From Mycobacteriaceae bacterium (GTDB lineage Bacteria; Actinomycetota; Actinomycetes; Mycobacteriales; Mycobacteriaceae): DNA of 64,000 bases. The stretch is taken from positions 62,001-126,000 of the forward strand of contig JAIEPH010000002.1 in the NCBI GenBank assembly GCA_019749805.1, in the 5' to 3' direction. Below the pieces are notes generated by a model. That model had not been told where the DNA came from. It did not search any database and saw nothing but the letters and a program-made list of their open reading frames with translations. A program made the position numbers and the translations under genes. Shown in pieces: positions 43,527-53,848 of this stretch. Every line of letters begins with the position of its first letter. Positions within the stretch are counted from its first letter, which is position 1.

Positions 43527-44867
43527 TTAAAGGTCTTTGAGGACAAGAGCAAGAACTTCGAGACCTTCGACGAGAAGGTCGTCGCTGATGGTCAGCGGAG
43601 GCAGGAACCGCAGCACGTTGCCGAAGGTGCCGCAGGACAACACGATCACGCCGGCCGCGTGACAGCCCGCGCACAGCGCTTTGGTCAGGTCGGCATCGGG
43701 CTCGGTGGTGCCGGACTTCACCAGCTCCATCGCGATCATGGCGCCGCGGCCCCGGACGTCGCCGATTCGGTCGTCCTCGGCCTGCAGCCGCCCGAGTCGA
43801 TCCTTCATCAGCGCTTCGATCTGCTGCGCCCGCTCGACGAGCCCGTCGGCCTGGATCGTCTCGATGGTCGCCAGCGCCGCCGCGCATGCGACCGGATTGC
43901 CGCCGTAGGTGCCGCCGAGCCCGCTGACGTGTGGTGCGTCCATGATTTCGGCGCGCCCGGTCACCGCGGACAGCGGCATGCCGTCGGCGATGCCCTTCGC
44001 GGTCACGATCAGATCGGGTTCGATGCCTTCGTGTTCACACGCGAACATCGCCCCGGTGCGGGCGAACCCGGTCTGCACCTCGTCGGCGATGAAGACGACG
44101 TTGTTCTTGCGGCACCAGTCCAGCAGCGCGGGCAGGAAGCCGTCGGCGGGCACGATGAACCCGCCCTCGCCCTGGATGGGTTCGATGATGACCGCGGCCA
44201 GGTTGTCGGCGCCGACCTGCTTGTCCATCACGGTGATGGCGCGCTTGGCCGCAAGCTCACCGTCGGTGGCCATCTCCTTGCCGAATTCTGCGTCGCGGAA
44301 CGGGTATGACAGCGGTGCCCGGTAGATCTCCGGTGCGAACGGGCCGAAGCCGTGCTTGTAGGGCATCGACTTCGCGGTCAACGCCATGGTCAGGTTGGTC
44401 CGCCCGTGATACGCGTGGTCGAAGGACACCACCGCCGATTTCCGGGTGTAGGTTCGCGCGACCTTGATCGCGTTCTCCACCGCTTCCGAGCCCGAGTTGA
44501 ACAGTGCCGACCGCTTGTCGCCGCTGCCGGGCGTGAGCCGGTTGAGCTGCTCGGCGACCGCGACGTAGCCCTCGTACGGCGTGATCATGAAGCATGTGTG
44601 GGTGAATCTGGCGGCCTGATCCTGCACCGCCGCCACGACGGCCGGCGACGAGTTTCCGATGGTGGTCACCGCGATGCCCGACCCCAGATCGATGAGTCGA
44701 TTGCCGTCGACATCCTCGACGATGCCGCCGAATGCGCGCGACGCGTATACGGGCATGGTGTTGCCCACCGCCCGGGATACCGCGGCGGTCTTCCTGTCGA
44801 TCAGCGCTTGTGAAAGCGGGCCGGGTATCTCAGTGGCGAGATATCGGCTCTGCTCGACGGTGCTCAA
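43527..44867 (-). CDS. gabT: 4-aminobutyrate aminotransferase
   Basis: The 446-residue class III PLP aminotransferase has [70 protein letters not shown] and the PLP lysine in [17 protein letters not shown]. It converts GABA and 2-oxoglutarate to succinic semialdehyde and glutamate. A TTG at 44867, 7 nt after AGGAGG, is the best start and gives a length close to M. tuberculosis GabT; the frame runs open upstream without a ribosome site. It has the same position relative to ruvB and yajC as Rv2589. Confidence 0.93.
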   Translation of the reverse strand: MSTVEQSRYLATEIPGPLSQALIDRKTAAVSRAVGNTMPVYASRAFGGIVEDVDGNRLIDLGSGIAVTTIGNSSPAVVAAVQDQAARFTHTCFMITPYEGYVAVAEQLNRLTPGSGDKRSALFNSGSEAVENAIKVARTYTRKSAVVSFDHAYHGRTNLTMALTAKSMPYKHGFGPFAPEIYRAPLSYPFRDAEFGKEMATDGELAAKRAITVMDKQVGADNLAAVIIEPIQGEGGFIVPADGFLPALLDWCRKNNVVFIADEVQTGFARTGAMFACEHEGIEPDLIVTAKGIADGMPLSAVTGRAEIMDAPHVSGLGGTYGGNPVACAAALATIETIQADGLVERAQQIEALMKDRLGRLQAEDDRIGDVRGRGAMIAMELVKSGTTEPDADLTKALCAGCHAAGVIVLSCGTFGNVLRFLPPLTISDDLLVEGLEVLALVLKDL

Positions 44868-45012
44868 ATCCGCCTCCTGACGTAGATTCGGCGCACGACG
44901 CGCCGCGGTTCGAGCGTAGTCGGGAGCGCACCGATCCGATTGAAAACTTTGGGAGGTTCTAGCGGAATCGTCGGTCATCACAGATTGAGGCAACGGATTT
45001 CGTCGCCATCGC

Positions 45013-45194
45013 TCAATGCCGGTCGTGATGGCACACCGCTTCGAGCATCAGCCCGGCTTGCCGCCCGCGGGACGATAGGCGAACTCGTCGGATGCTGTGA
45101 GGAACTCGTCGAATCCCAGCAGCGGCATGACCGCGTCGTAGTAGGTCTTGGACGCGCCCAGATCAGGAACATTGATGCCGAGGTGCCCGAGCAC
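45013..45194 (-). pseudogene. VOC (glyoxalase-fold) gene with a large internal deletion
   Basis: From a GTG at 45194 the minus strand encodes a normal VOC N-terminus (LGHLGINVPDLGASKTYYDA then FAYRPAGGKPG) and stops after 47 codons. Immediately after, in another frame, it reads LMLEAVCHHDRH-stop, the usual C-terminal strand and metal-ligand region of these proteins (...PDGFMLEAVCHHDR). The middle of roughly 70-80 residues is missing. One out-of-frame deletion explains the structure. Confidence 0.65.
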
Positions 45195-45333
45195 TACAGG
45201 ACGCTCACACTGCGCCGGGGCGACGGGGGCCTCGGTGATCTGCGGCCGCAATGGCACACTGGTCACTGACGAAGCGCCTGACCTGCCGGTCTGCGCTGTG
45301 ACACCGAGACCGATACGAAAGACAGTTGCTGCC

Positions 45334-45678
45334 ATGGATCTGGTCATCTTCCTGCCGCTCATCATCATCATGGGCGCGTTCATGTTCTTTGCGTCGCGCC
45401 GACAGAAGAAGGCGATGCAGGCCACCATCGATCTGCACGAATCGCTGCAGATCGGGGATCGCATCCACACCACGTCGGGCTTGGAAGGCACGATCACCGG
45501 CATCGGCGACGACACCATCGACCTGGAGATCGCGCCCGGCGTGGTCACCACGTGGATGAAGCTCGCAGTGCGCGACAAGGTCGGACCGGACACCGACGAA
45601 GACGAGGATTTCGAGGACGTCGACGACGAGGCATCGACGGCGACCGAAATCACCGAAAGCCCGAACACCAAGGACTGA
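45334..45678 (+). CDS. yajC: Preprotein translocase subunit YajC
   Basis: The 114-residue protein has an N-terminal membrane helix (LVIFLPLIIIMGAFMFFASR), the conserved RRQKKAMQATIDLHESLQIG and HTTSGLEGTITGI. A long acidic C-terminus follows (DTDEDEDFEDVDDEAST). YajC joins SecDF at the SecYEG channel. The gene leads yajC-secD-secF, as at Rv2588c-Rv2586c. Confidence 0.93.
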   Translation: MDLVIFLPLIIIMGAFMFFASRRQKKAMQATIDLHESLQIGDRIHTTSGLEGTITGIGDDTIDLEIAPGVVTTWMKLAVRDKVGPDTDEDEDFEDVDDEASTATEITESPNTKD

Positions 45679-45750
45679 GGGCTGACTACTCAGCCTGAGC
45701 ACGTACCCTTTGCGGTGCTGACGAACTGATCTCGAGGAGACCCTAGAAAC

Positions 45751-47583
45751 GTGGCATCGCCTTCGACGCCGGTGCACCCTGCCCGCTACCTTGCGCTCTA
45801 TCTGGTACTGCTGGTCGGCGCATACCTGCTGGTGTTCCTGACGGGGGACAAGCAGGCCGAGCCGAAGCTCGGCATCGATCTGCAGGGCGGCACCCGGGTA
45901 ACGCTCACCGCTCGCACGCCGGACGGCTCTCGTCCCACCCGTGACGCCCTCAACCAGGCACAGACCATCATCAACGATCGCGTCAACGGTCTGGGTGTGT
46001 CGGGGTCCGAAGTCGTCATCGACGGCGACAACCTCGTCATCACCGTTCCGGGTAACGAGAGCAGCGAGGCCCGCAACCTCGGCCAGACGGCACGGCTGTA
46101 CATCCGGCCGGTGGTTCACGCGATGCCTTCCGCCGCGGCACAGCCACAGCAGCCGCCCACGGAGGAACCACAGGGAGCCCCCCCGGGTGCACCCGGTGCA
46201 CCAGGAGCCATCCCCGGACTACCCGGCGCCCCAGCAGCGCCAGGAGCGCCCGGCGTCCCGCCCGGCGCCCAGGTGCTTCCCCCGGGCGCGGCCGAGCAGC
46301 CGGTAGCACCGCCCGCCCAGTCGCCCGCGCCGCAACCCCGTCCGTACCCGGTGGAGCCGCCGGCCCAGCCCGCACCCGAGCCGCCCGCGCCGCCGGAACC
46401 GACGCCACCGCCGGGGCAGGAGCCGGCACCGGCTCCCGGGACGCAGGCGCCCGCGCCGCCACCTGGTGACGTTCCCCTTTCGCAGCGCATCGCCGACGAG
46501 AAGGAACTTCGCCAGAGCACCGATCAGCAGATCCAGATACTGGCGCTGCAGTTCCAGGCCACCCGCTGCGGCGAGGACGATGTGCTGGCCGGTAACGACG
46601 ACCCGAACCTGCCGCTGGTCACCTGCTCGCAGGACGGCAACGAGGTCTACCTGCTCGACAAGTCGATCATCAGCGGTGAACAGATCGAGAACGCGAGCTC
46701 GGGCTTCGATCAGCAGCAAGGCATCTATCTCGTCGACGTCCAGTTCAAGGGCGACGCCACCAAGATCTGGGCGGACTTCACCGCCGCCAACGTCGGCACC
46801 CAGACCGCGTTCGTGCTGGACTCCCAGGTGGTCAGCGCCCCCGAGATACGCGAGCCGATTCCCGGCGGACGTACCCAGATCAGCGGTCAGTTCACCGAGC
46901 AGACGGCGCGTGAGCTCGCCAATGTGCTGAAGTACGGTTCGCTGCCGCTGTCGTTCGAGTCGTCGGAGGCTGAAACCGTTTCGGCGACCTTGGGTTTGAC
47001 GTCGCTGCGGGCGGGCTTGATCGCGGGTGCGGTCGGTCTGGCCCTGGTGCTGCTCTATTCGCTCCTCTACTACCGGATATTGGGCGTGCTGATCGCGCTG
47101 TCGCTGGTCGCTTCGGGCGCAATGGTTTACGCGATCCTCGTGCTCCTGGGCAGATACATCGGATACACGCTTGACCTAGCCGGTATCGCGGGTTTGATCA
47201 TCGGTATAGGTATGACGGCAGACTCGTTCGTCGTGTTCTTCGAACGCATCAAAGACGAGATTCGCGACGGTCGCTCGTTCCGCTCAGCGGTGCCCCGCGG
47301 TTGGAACAGAGCGCGTAAGACGATTCTGTCCGGCAACGCGGTCACGTTCCTGGCTGCCGCCGTCCTGTATGTCCTGGCCGTCGGCCAGGTGAAGGGCTTC
47401 GCATTTACCTTGGGCCTGACGACGATCCTCGACGTGGTGGTGGTGTTCCTGGTGACGTGGCCGATCGTCTACATCGCGTCGAAGTCGCCGACCATGGCGA
47501 AGCCGAAGCTGAACGGTCTCGGCGCGGTGCAGCAGATCGCCCGCGAACGACGCGCGGCCGCACACGTGACGGGACGGGGGTAG
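45751..47583 (+). CDS. secD: Protein translocase subunit SecD
   Basis: The 610-residue protein has a first membrane helix ([20 protein letters not shown]), the signature [13 protein letters not shown], and periplasmic P1 segments split by a long insertion at about 130-245. The insertion is rich in Pro, Ala, Gly and Gln (for example [20 protein letters not shown]). Five C-terminal helices follow, with the conserved [20 protein letters not shown] aspartate. SecDF uses the proton-motive force to complete export. The GTG at 45751 lies 73 nt after yajC. A proline-rich insertion is also known in other mycobacterial SecD proteins. Confidence 0.95.
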   Translation: MASPSTPVHPARYLALYLVLLVGAYLLVFLTGDKQAEPKLGIDLQGGTRVTLTARTPDGSRPTRDALNQAQTIINDRVNGLGVSGSEVVIDGDNLVITVPGNESSEARNLGQTARLYIRPVVHAMPSAAAQPQQPPTEEPQGAPPGAPGAPGAIPGLPGAPAAPGAPGVPPGAQVLPPGAAEQPVAPPAQSPAPQPRPYPVEPPAQPAPEPPAPPEPTPPPGQEPAPAPGTQAPAPPPGDVPLSQRIADEKELRQSTDQQIQILALQFQATRCGEDDVLAGNDDPNLPLVTCSQDGNEVYLLDKSIISGEQIENASSGFDQQQGIYLVDVQFKGDATKIWADFTAANVGTQTAFVLDSQVVSAPEIREPIPGGRTQISGQFTEQTARELANVLKYGSLPLSFESSEAETVSATLGLTSLRAGLIAGAVGLALVLLYSLLYYRILGVLIALSLVASGAMVYAILVLLGRYIGYTLDLAGIAGLIIGIGMTADSFVVFFERIKDEIRDGRSFRSAVPRGWNRARKTILSGNAVTFLAAAVLYVLAVGQVKGFAFTLGLTTILDVVVVFLVTWPIVYIASKSPTMAKPKLNGLGAVQQIARERRAAAHVTGRG

Positions 47584-47587
47584 CGAC

Positions 47588-48865
47588 ATGGCCGCCAGGC
47601 ACAAGGACAAAGACGTGGACGACGTGTTGACCGCAGCCGTCGAGGCACCCGACCTCGAGAGCGAGACGCCGCGCCACGGGTTCTTCACCCGGCTCTACAC
47701 CGGCACCGGCGCATTCGAGGTCATCGGCAAGCGCAAGCTGTGGTTCACGATCAGCGGATTGATCGTTGCCGTGTGCGTCGCGAGCATCGTGATCCGCGGC
47801 TTCACCTTCGGCATCGACTTCGAGGGTGGCACCAAGGTGTCCATGCCGGCGCAGACCGCCAGCGGCACGGCCACCACCCAGCAGGTCGAGGACGTCTTCA
47901 ACGAAGCGATGGGCAAGCAGGCCGACTCCGTGGTGATCGTCGGCAGCGGCGATTCGGCCACCGTGCAGATTCGCTCGGAGACGCTGAACAACGAAGAGAT
48001 CGAGAAGCTGCGCACCGCGTTGTTCGATGCGTTTCAGCCGCGCGGCCCCGACGGCCAGCCCGACAAGAACGCCATCAGCGACTCCGCGGTGTCGGAGACC
48101 TGGGGCGGCCAGATCACCGAGAAGGCGCTCATCGCCCTCGTCGTGTTCCTCGCGCTGGCCGCCGTCTACATCACCGTGCGATACGAGCGATACATGGCCA
48201 TCGCCGCGTTGACAACGCTGGTGTTCGACCTGGTCGTCACTGCCGGCATCTATTCCATAGTCGGCTTCGAGGTCACGCCCGCGACGGTCATCGGGCTGCT
48301 GACCATCCTCGGTTTCTCCCTCTACGACACCGTGATCGTGTTCGACAAGGTCGAGGAGAACACCCACGGATTCGAGCACACCACCCGCCGGACGTTCGCG
48401 GAGCACGCCAACCTGGCCGTCAACCAGACGTTCATGCGGTCGATCAACACCAGCGTGATCTCGGTGCTGCCGATCCTGGCCCTGATGGTGATCGCGGTCT
48501 GGCTGCTTGGCGTCGGCACGCTGATGGACCTGGCGCTCGTCCAGCTGGTCGGTGTGATCGTCGGTACGTATTCGTCGATCTATTTCGCCACGCCGCTGCT
48601 CGTGACGCTGCGGGAGCGCACCACGCTGGTGCGCAACCACACCCGCCGGGTGCTGAACCGCCGCAAGGGAAGTGCCGCGAAACTTACCGACGCCGGCGAG
48701 GACGTCGTCGATGACAGCGCGACCTCGGTGAAGGCGGCCGTGTCGTCGCAGGCGACGAGCACCACTCCGCCACCGGACAAGCCGGCGCCCGGCGCGCGGC
48801 CGGTTCGGCCGACGGGCAGCCGGTCCGGACGACCGTCGGGTAAGCGCGACGCCCGGCGGCGGTAG
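47588..48865 (+). CDS. secF: Protein translocase subunit SecF
   Basis: The 425-residue protein has a cytoplasmic N-terminus, a first helix (KLWFTISGLIVAVCVASIVI), FGIDFEGGTKVSMPAQT and five C-terminal helices including LTILGFSLYDTVIVFDKVEE with the proton-relay aspartate. A basic, low-complexity tail of about 65 residues ends in RSGRPSGKRDARRR. It is the SecD partner and starts 4 nt after the secD stop. Confidence 0.95.
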   Translation: MAARHKDKDVDDVLTAAVEAPDLESETPRHGFFTRLYTGTGAFEVIGKRKLWFTISGLIVAVCVASIVIRGFTFGIDFEGGTKVSMPAQTASGTATTQQVEDVFNEAMGKQADSVVIVGSGDSATVQIRSETLNNEEIEKLRTALFDAFQPRGPDGQPDKNAISDSAVSETWGGQITEKALIALVVFLALAAVYITVRYERYMAIAALTTLVFDLVVTAGIYSIVGFEVTPATVIGLLTILGFSLYDTVIVFDKVEENTHGFEHTTRRTFAEHANLAVNQTFMRSINTSVISVLPILALMVIAVWLLGVGTLMDLALVQLVGVIVGTYSSIYFATPLLVTLRERTTLVRNHTRRVLNRRKGSAAKLTDAGEDVVDDSATSVKAAVSSQATSTTPPPDKPAPGARPVRPTGSRSGRPSGKRDARRR

Positions 48866-48870
48866 CCCAG

Positions 48871-50523
48871 ATGATCGCATGGAGCCGGCGCCTGGTTGCT
48901 CTGATGGCCGCAGTGACGGTCGGCGTCGCGGGCCTGTCCGCGTGTTCGCGTGGCCCGGCCGCCAGCATCGACTTCGCGGTGGACGGCATGCTGACGACCT
49001 ACAACACCAACACGGTGGCCGGTGCTGCCTCCGGTGGTCCGCAGGCGTTCGCGCGGGTTTTGACGGGTTTCAACTACCACGGTCCTGACGGCCAGATCGT
49101 CGGCGATCACGACTTCGGCAAGATCTCGGTCGTCGGCCGCGCGCCGTTGATCCTCGACTACGAGATCAACGCCGCCGCGGTGTACTCCGACGGCAAGCCC
49201 ATCACGTGTGACGACATGGTGCTGGCCTGGGCGTCCCAGTCGGGACGCTTTCCCGGGTTCGATGCCGCCAGCCGTGCCGGGTACACCGACATCGCGTCCG
49301 TCGACTGCGCTCCGGGCCAGAAGAAGGCGCGGGTGTCCTTCGCCCAGGACCGCGCGTTCGTCGACTATGGCCAGCTGTTCGCCGCCACGTCGATGATGCC
49401 CTCGCACGTGCTCGCCGATGAGCTCGGGCTGCCCGAGGGCGGCGTCACCACCGCGATCACGAACAACGACGCTTCGGCGGTCGACCGAATTGCCAAGGCG
49501 TGGAACACCACCTGGAACCTGGCGCCGGATATCGACATCAAGAAGTTCCCGTCCTCGGGGCCGTACAAGCTCGATTCGGTGACCGACGAAGGCGCTGTCG
49601 CGCTCGTGGCCAACGACAAGTGGTGGGGTGCCGCGCCGGTCACTTCCAGGATCACCGTGTGGCCGCGTGGCGCGGACATCCAGGACCGCATCAACCAGGG
49701 CGCCTACGATGTCGTCGACGTGGCGGAGGGTTCGTCGGGCACGCTGAATCTGCCCGCCGATTACGTCCGGACCGACGCCCCGTCGGCCGGCATCGAACAG
49801 CTCATCTTCGCCTCCCAGGGCCCGATGTCGCAGCCGCCGGAGCGGCGCGCGCTCGCGCACTGCACTCCGCGCGACATCATCGCCCGCAACGCCGAAGTTC
49901 CCGTTGCCAACGCGCGGCTGAACCCTGTCACCGAGGACGCGTACAGCGCCGCCGAAAGTGCCGTCGAGGGCGGCCGGTTCACCGTCGCCAATCCCGAGGC
50001 GGCGCGGGCCGCGATCAACGGAAGGCCTTTGACCGTCCGCATCGGATACCAGAGCCCCAACGCCCGGCTCGCCGCAACGGTCGGCACGATCGCCAAGGCG
50101 TGTGCGCCCGCAGGCATCACGGTGCAGGATGTCGCCACCAACGAAACGGGCCCGCTCACTTTGCGCAACAACGAGATCGACGTCCTGCTCGCCAGCACGG
50201 GCGGGGCGGCGGGCAGCGGATCGTCGGGGTCCAATGCGATGGACGCCTACGATCTGCATTCGGCCAACGGCAACAATCTGTCCCGCTACTCCAACGAGCG
50301 CGTCGACGGCATCATCGCGGCGCTCGCGGTGACGTCGGACCCCAAGGAGCTGTCCCGGCTGCTCGGGGAAGGCGGATCGATCCTGTGGACTGACATGCCG
50401 ACCATTCCGCTCTATCGTCAGCAGCGGACCGTACTCACGTCGAAAGACATGTACGCGGTAAGTAGCAGTCCGACTCGATGGGGCGCGGGATGGAACATGG
50501 ATCGTTGGGCGCTGGGCGGGTGA
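48871..50523 (+). CDS. Extracellular solute-binding lipoprotein, ABC transporter family 5
   Basis: The 550-residue protein has a lipoprotein signal ending AGLSACSRG and a family 5 (DppA/OppA-type) binding domain ([52 protein letters not shown]). No permease or ATPase gene is nearby. The position after secF and before apt matches Rv2585c. It starts 5 nt after secF and overlaps apt, so it belongs to the secDF-rel operon. The ligand (oligopeptide or otherwise) is unknown. Confidence 0.88.
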   Translation: MIAWSRRLVALMAAVTVGVAGLSACSRGPAASIDFAVDGMLTTYNTNTVAGAASGGPQAFARVLTGFNYHGPDGQIVGDHDFGKISVVGRAPLILDYEINAAAVYSDGKPITCDDMVLAWASQSGRFPGFDAASRAGYTDIASVDCAPGQKKARVSFAQDRAFVDYGQLFAATSMMPSHVLADELGLPEGGVTTAITNNDASAVDRIAKAWNTTWNLAPDIDIKKFPSSGPYKLDSVTDEGAVALVANDKWWGAAPVTSRITVWPRGADIQDRINQGAYDVVDVAEGSSGTLNLPADYVRTDAPSAGIEQLIFASQGPMSQPPERRALAHCTPRDIIARNAEVPVANARLNPVTEDAYSAAESAVEGGRFTVANPEAARAAINGRPLTVRIGYQSPNARLAATVGTIAKACAPAGITVQDVATNETGPLTLRNNEIDVLLASTGGAAGSGSSGSNAMDAYDLHSANGNNLSRYSNERVDGIIAALAVTSDPKELSRLLGEGGSILWTDMPTIPLYRQQRTVLTSKDMYAVSSSPTRWGAGWNMDRWALGG

Positions 50524-51050
50524 CGGCTCAGGACATCTCGATGCTCGTCGCGTCGCTGATGCGGGAAGTGCCCGACTTTCCCGAGCCGGGTATCCAGTTC
50601 AAGGATCTGACCCCACTACTGGCCGACGCGCACGGCCTGGCCAAGGTCACCGATGCTCTGGCGGAGACCGCGGAGGGCGCTGACCTGGTGGCGGGTATCG
50701 ACGCGCGCGGCTTCTTGCTGGGAGCCGCGGTCGCATTGCGGCTCGGGATCGGGGTCCTGGCGGTGCGAAAGGGCGGCAAGCTGCCGCCGCCGGTGCACAG
50801 CGAGACCTACCAGCTGGAGTACGGCTCGGCCACGCTGGAGTTGCCTGCCGACGGCATCGAACTCGACGGGCGCAGGGTCGTCATCATCGACGACGTTCTC
50901 GCCACCGGCGGGACCATGGCCGCGACGGAGAAGCTGCTACGGCGCTGCGGTGCGACGGTCCCCGCCGCCGCCGTTGTGCTCGAACTTTCGGCGCTGAGCG
51001 GGCGCGAGGTGCTCGAACCGCTGCCTGTGACGTCCCTGCTGATGATCTGA
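50520..51050 (+). CDS. apt: Adenine phosphoribosyltransferase
   Basis: The 176-residue type I PRTase has [46 protein letters not shown] and the PRPP loop [16 protein letters not shown]. It salvages adenine to AMP. The GTG at 50520 overlaps the lipoprotein stop (GTGA); upstream in-frame starts would lie inside that gene. rel follows. Confidence 0.95.
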   Translation: MTAQDISMLVASLMREVPDFPEPGIQFKDLTPLLADAHGLAKVTDALAETAEGADLVAGIDARGFLLGAAVALRLGIGVLAVRKGGKLPPPVHSETYQLEYGSATLELPADGIELDGRRVVIIDDVLATGGTMAATEKLLRRCGATVPAAAVVLELSALSGREVLEPLPVTSLLMI

Positions 51051-51070
51051 GTCGTATTCTCGAAGTCTGA

Positions 51071-51099
51071 GCGTTTCGAAACGCGCGATGAACGCGCGT
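51071..51099 (+). promoter_or_regulatory. Palindrome and hairpin in the rel 5' region
   Basis: GCGTTTCGAAACGC (51071-51084) is a perfect 14-bp palindrome. It overlaps ACGCGCG (51081-51087), which pairs with CGCGCGT (51093-51099) around a 5-nt loop. The two folds are mutually exclusive because they share ACGC. They lie 21-50 bp before the apt-rel junction ATG at 51122. No T-run follows. A protein site or an RNA switch are both conceivable. Confidence 0.35.
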
Positions 51100-51121
51100 G
51101 TTGAGCAGGCGGGAGGTGACC

Positions 51122-53497
51122 ATGGCTTCGAACGGAGAAGCTCCCGGCACGGGCCAGGCCGTGCAGTCGCCCCCGAATGCGCAGATGACCGAGACGCAGC
51201 CGCTGGAGATTCCCAAGGCGGATTCCGCGAAGGCGGGAACGAGTGCCTCGCGCCGGGTGCGGGCCCGGCTGGCGCGCCGGATGACGGCACAGCGCAGCAC
51301 CCTGAACCCGGTGCTGGAACCGCTGGTCGCGGTCCACAAGCAGTTCTATCCCAAGGCCGACCTGACACTGCTGCAACGCGCGTATGAGGTGGCCGACGAA
51401 CGGCACGCCGATCAGTTGCGCCGCTCCGGTGACCCGTACATCACCCATCCGCTGGCCGTCGCGAACATCCTGGCCGAGCTCGAGATGGACACCACGACGC
51501 TGATCGCGGCGCTGCTGCACGACACCGTCGAGGACACCGGCTACACCCTCGAGCAGCTCATCGAGGAGTTCGGCACCGAGGTGGGCCACCTCGTCGACGG
51601 GGTGACCAAACTGGACAAGGTTGCACTGGGCACCGCGGCCGAGGGCGAGACCATCCGCAAGATGATCCTCGCGATGGCCCGCGATCCGCGGGTGCTGGTG
51701 ATCAAGGTCGCCGACCGGCTGCACAACATGCGCACGATGCGCTTCCTGCCGCCGGAGAAGCAGGCGGCCAAGTCCCGCGAGACGCTGGAAGTGATTGCGC
51801 CGCTGGCACATCGACTCGGTATGGCGAGCGTCAAGTGGGAGCTCGAGGATCTGTCGTTCGCGATCCTGCATCCGAAGAAGTACGAAGAGATCGTGCGGCT
51901 GGTCGCCGACCGGGCGCCGTCGCGCGACATCTATCTGGCGAAGGTGCGGGCCGAGATCAACGCGACCCTCACGGCGTCGAAGATCAACGCGGTGGTGGAG
52001 GGCCGCCCGAAACACTATTGGTCGATCTACCAGAAGATGATCGTCAAGGGCCGCGACTTCGACGACATCCACGACCTGGTGGGTGTGCGGATCCTCTGCG
52101 ACGACGTGCGTGACTGTTATGCCGCTGTGGGCGTAGTCCATTCGCTGTGGCAGCCGATCGCCGGCCGGTTCAAGGACTACATCGCTCAGCCACGGTTCGG
52201 TGTGTATCAGTCGCTGCACACCACCGTCGTCGGACCCGAGGGCAAGCCACTGGAAGTGCAGATCCGCACCGTCGACATGCACAAGACCGCGGAGTACGGC
52301 ATTGCGGCACATTGGCGCTACAAGGAAGCCAAGGGCCGCAACGGACTTCCGGCGACCTACGCCGCAGCCGAGATCGACGACATGGCCTGGATGCGTCAGC
52401 TGCTCGACTGGCAGCGGGAGGCCGCCGACCCCGGCGAGTTCCTCGAGTCGTTGCGCTACGACCTGGCCGTCCAGGAGATCTTCGTGTTCACCCCCAAGGG
52501 TGATCTGATCACGCTGCCGACTGGGTCCACTCCGGTGGACTTCGCCTACGCCGTGCACACCGAGGTCGGTCACCGCTGCATCGGATCCCGCGTCAACGGC
52601 CGTTTGGTCGCACTGGAGCGCAAGCTCGAAAACGGCGACCAGGTCGAGGTTTTCACGTCCAAGGCGCCCAACGCCGGCCCATCTCGCGACTGGCAGACGT
52701 TCGTGGTCTCGCCGCGGGCGAAGGCGAAGATCCGCCAGTGGTTCGCCAAGGAGCGGCGTGAAGAAGCGCTCGAATCCGGCAAAGACGCTATCGCCCGTGA
52801 GGTGCGTCGCGCCGGGATTCCGTTGCAGCGGTTGATGAATGCGGAACAGGTGGCGGCCCTGGCGCGTGAGTTGCGCTATGTGGATGTGTCGGCGCTGTAC
52901 ACCGCGGTGGGCGAAGGTCATGTATCGGCGCGGCACGTCGTGCAACGCCTCGTCGCGCAACTCGGTGGTGACGAGGACGCCGCAGACGAGATCGCCGAGC
53001 GCTCGACGCCGGCTACCATGCCCATGCGCCAGCGCCATACCGACGACGTCGGCGTGGCCGTGCCCGGCGCGCCCGGGGTGCTGACCAAGCTCGCCAAATG
53101 CTGCACACCCGTGCCCGGCGACATCATCATGGGGTTCGTCACCCGCGGCGGCGGAGTCAGCGTGCACCGAACCGACTGCACCAACGCGTCGTCGCTGCAA
53201 GAACAGTCGGAGCGGATCATCGACGTGCAGTGGGCGCCGTCGCCGTCGTCGGTGTTCCTGGTCGCGATCCAGGTAGAAGCGCTGGACCGGCACCGGTTGC
53301 TGTCGGATGTGACCCGGGTGCTGGCCGACGAGAAGGTCAACATCCTGTCAGCCTCGGTGACCACCTCCGACGATCGCGTGGCGATCAGCCGATTCACCTT
53401 CGAGATGGGCGATCCGAAGCACCTTGGTCATCTGCTCAACGTGGTCCGCAACGTGGAGGGCGTGTACGACGTGTACCGCGTGACGTCCGCGGCGTGA
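51122..53497 (+). CDS. rel: Bifunctional (p)ppGpp synthetase/hydrolase
   Basis: The 791-residue protein has an HD hydrolase domain (about 90-190; [20 protein letters not shown]), a synthetase domain (about 250-360; [40 protein letters not shown]), TGS ([20 protein letters not shown]), a zinc-finger-like region ([16 protein letters not shown]) and a C-terminal ACT domain. RFKD marks a Mn2+-type bifunctional synthetase. It makes and degrades (p)ppGpp in the stringent response. The ATG at 51122 follows GGGAGG. The basic N-terminal 60 residues are variable in mycobacteria. Confidence 0.96.
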   Translation: MASNGEAPGTGQAVQSPPNAQMTETQPLEIPKADSAKAGTSASRRVRARLARRMTAQRSTLNPVLEPLVAVHKQFYPKADLTLLQRAYEVADERHADQLRRSGDPYITHPLAVANILAELEMDTTTLIAALLHDTVEDTGYTLEQLIEEFGTEVGHLVDGVTKLDKVALGTAAEGETIRKMILAMARDPRVLVIKVADRLHNMRTMRFLPPEKQAAKSRETLEVIAPLAHRLGMASVKWELEDLSFAILHPKKYEEIVRLVADRAPSRDIYLAKVRAEINATLTASKINAVVEGRPKHYWSIYQKMIVKGRDFDDIHDLVGVRILCDDVRDCYAAVGVVHSLWQPIAGRFKDYIAQPRFGVYQSLHTTVVGPEGKPLEVQIRTVDMHKTAEYGIAAHWRYKEAKGRNGLPATYAAAEIDDMAWMRQLLDWQREAADPGEFLESLRYDLAVQEIFVFTPKGDLITLPTGSTPVDFAYAVHTEVGHRCIGSRVNGRLVALERKLENGDQVEVFTSKAPNAGPSRDWQTFVVSPRAKAKIRQWFAKERREEALESGKDAIAREVRRAGIPLQRLMNAEQVAALARELRYVDVSALYTAVGEGHVSARHVVQRLVAQLGGDEDAADEIAERSTPATMPMRQRHTDDVGVAVPGAPGVLTKLAKCCTPVPGDIIMGFVTRGGGVSVHRTDCTNASSLQEQSERIIDVQWAPSPSSVFLVAIQVEALDRHRLLSDVTRVLADEKVNILSASVTTSDDRVAISRFTFEMGDPKHLGHLLNVVRNVEGVYDVYRVTSAA

Positions 53498-53548
53498 CGG
53501 TTTTCGGCAAAGATTCGTCAGAGCGTCGATTTCTGTCATAATTCGGCG

Positions 53549-53842
53549 ATGCGCACCGCATTTGTGGCGACGATGGTCGCCATCGCCGTGCTGATCGCCG
53601 GCTGCGGCTCGACCATCAAGCCCGAGGGCGCCGCGCAATCCGTTGTTGATTTAGTAAAGAAGCAAACGGGTTTCGAGCCCACCGACGTGAAGTGTCCGGA
53701 AGGTGTCGAAGCCAAAGTGGGCACGAAGTTCGAGTGCAAGTTCACCGGGCCCGAGGCCACGGAGTACACCGCGGATATGCGGATCACCAAGGTTGAGGGT
53801 GACGACGTCGAGTTCTATATCGAGACCAAACCGAGTTCCTGA
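53549..53842 (+). CDS. DUF4333 lipoprotein
   Basis: The 97-residue protein has a signal peptide and lipobox (AVLIAGCGS). A DUF4333 domain follows (EGAAQSVVDLVKKQTGFEPT then VKCPEGVEAKVGTKFECKFT) with the pair of cysteines that define it. CATAAT at 53537-53542 lies 6 nt before the ATG, compatible with a leaderless transcript. The role is unknown; it sits alone between rel and the convergent cyclophilin genes. Confidence 0.85.
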   Translation: MRTAFVATMVAIAVLIAGCGSTIKPEGAAQSVVDLVKKQTGFEPTDVKCPEGVEAKVGTKFECKFTGPEATEYTADMRITKVEGDDVEFYIETKPSS

Positions 53843-53848
53843 CGCATC

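Noticed and set aside
46130..46480. Possible low-complexity repeat element or PE/PPE-like sequence
   Set aside because: It is the in-frame proline-rich insertion of secD, with secD continuing on both sides.
50807..53293. Open frame of over 800 codons antisense to rel
   Set aside because: This is a shadow frame of rel; its composition is rich in Arg, His, Gly and Asp and matches no family.
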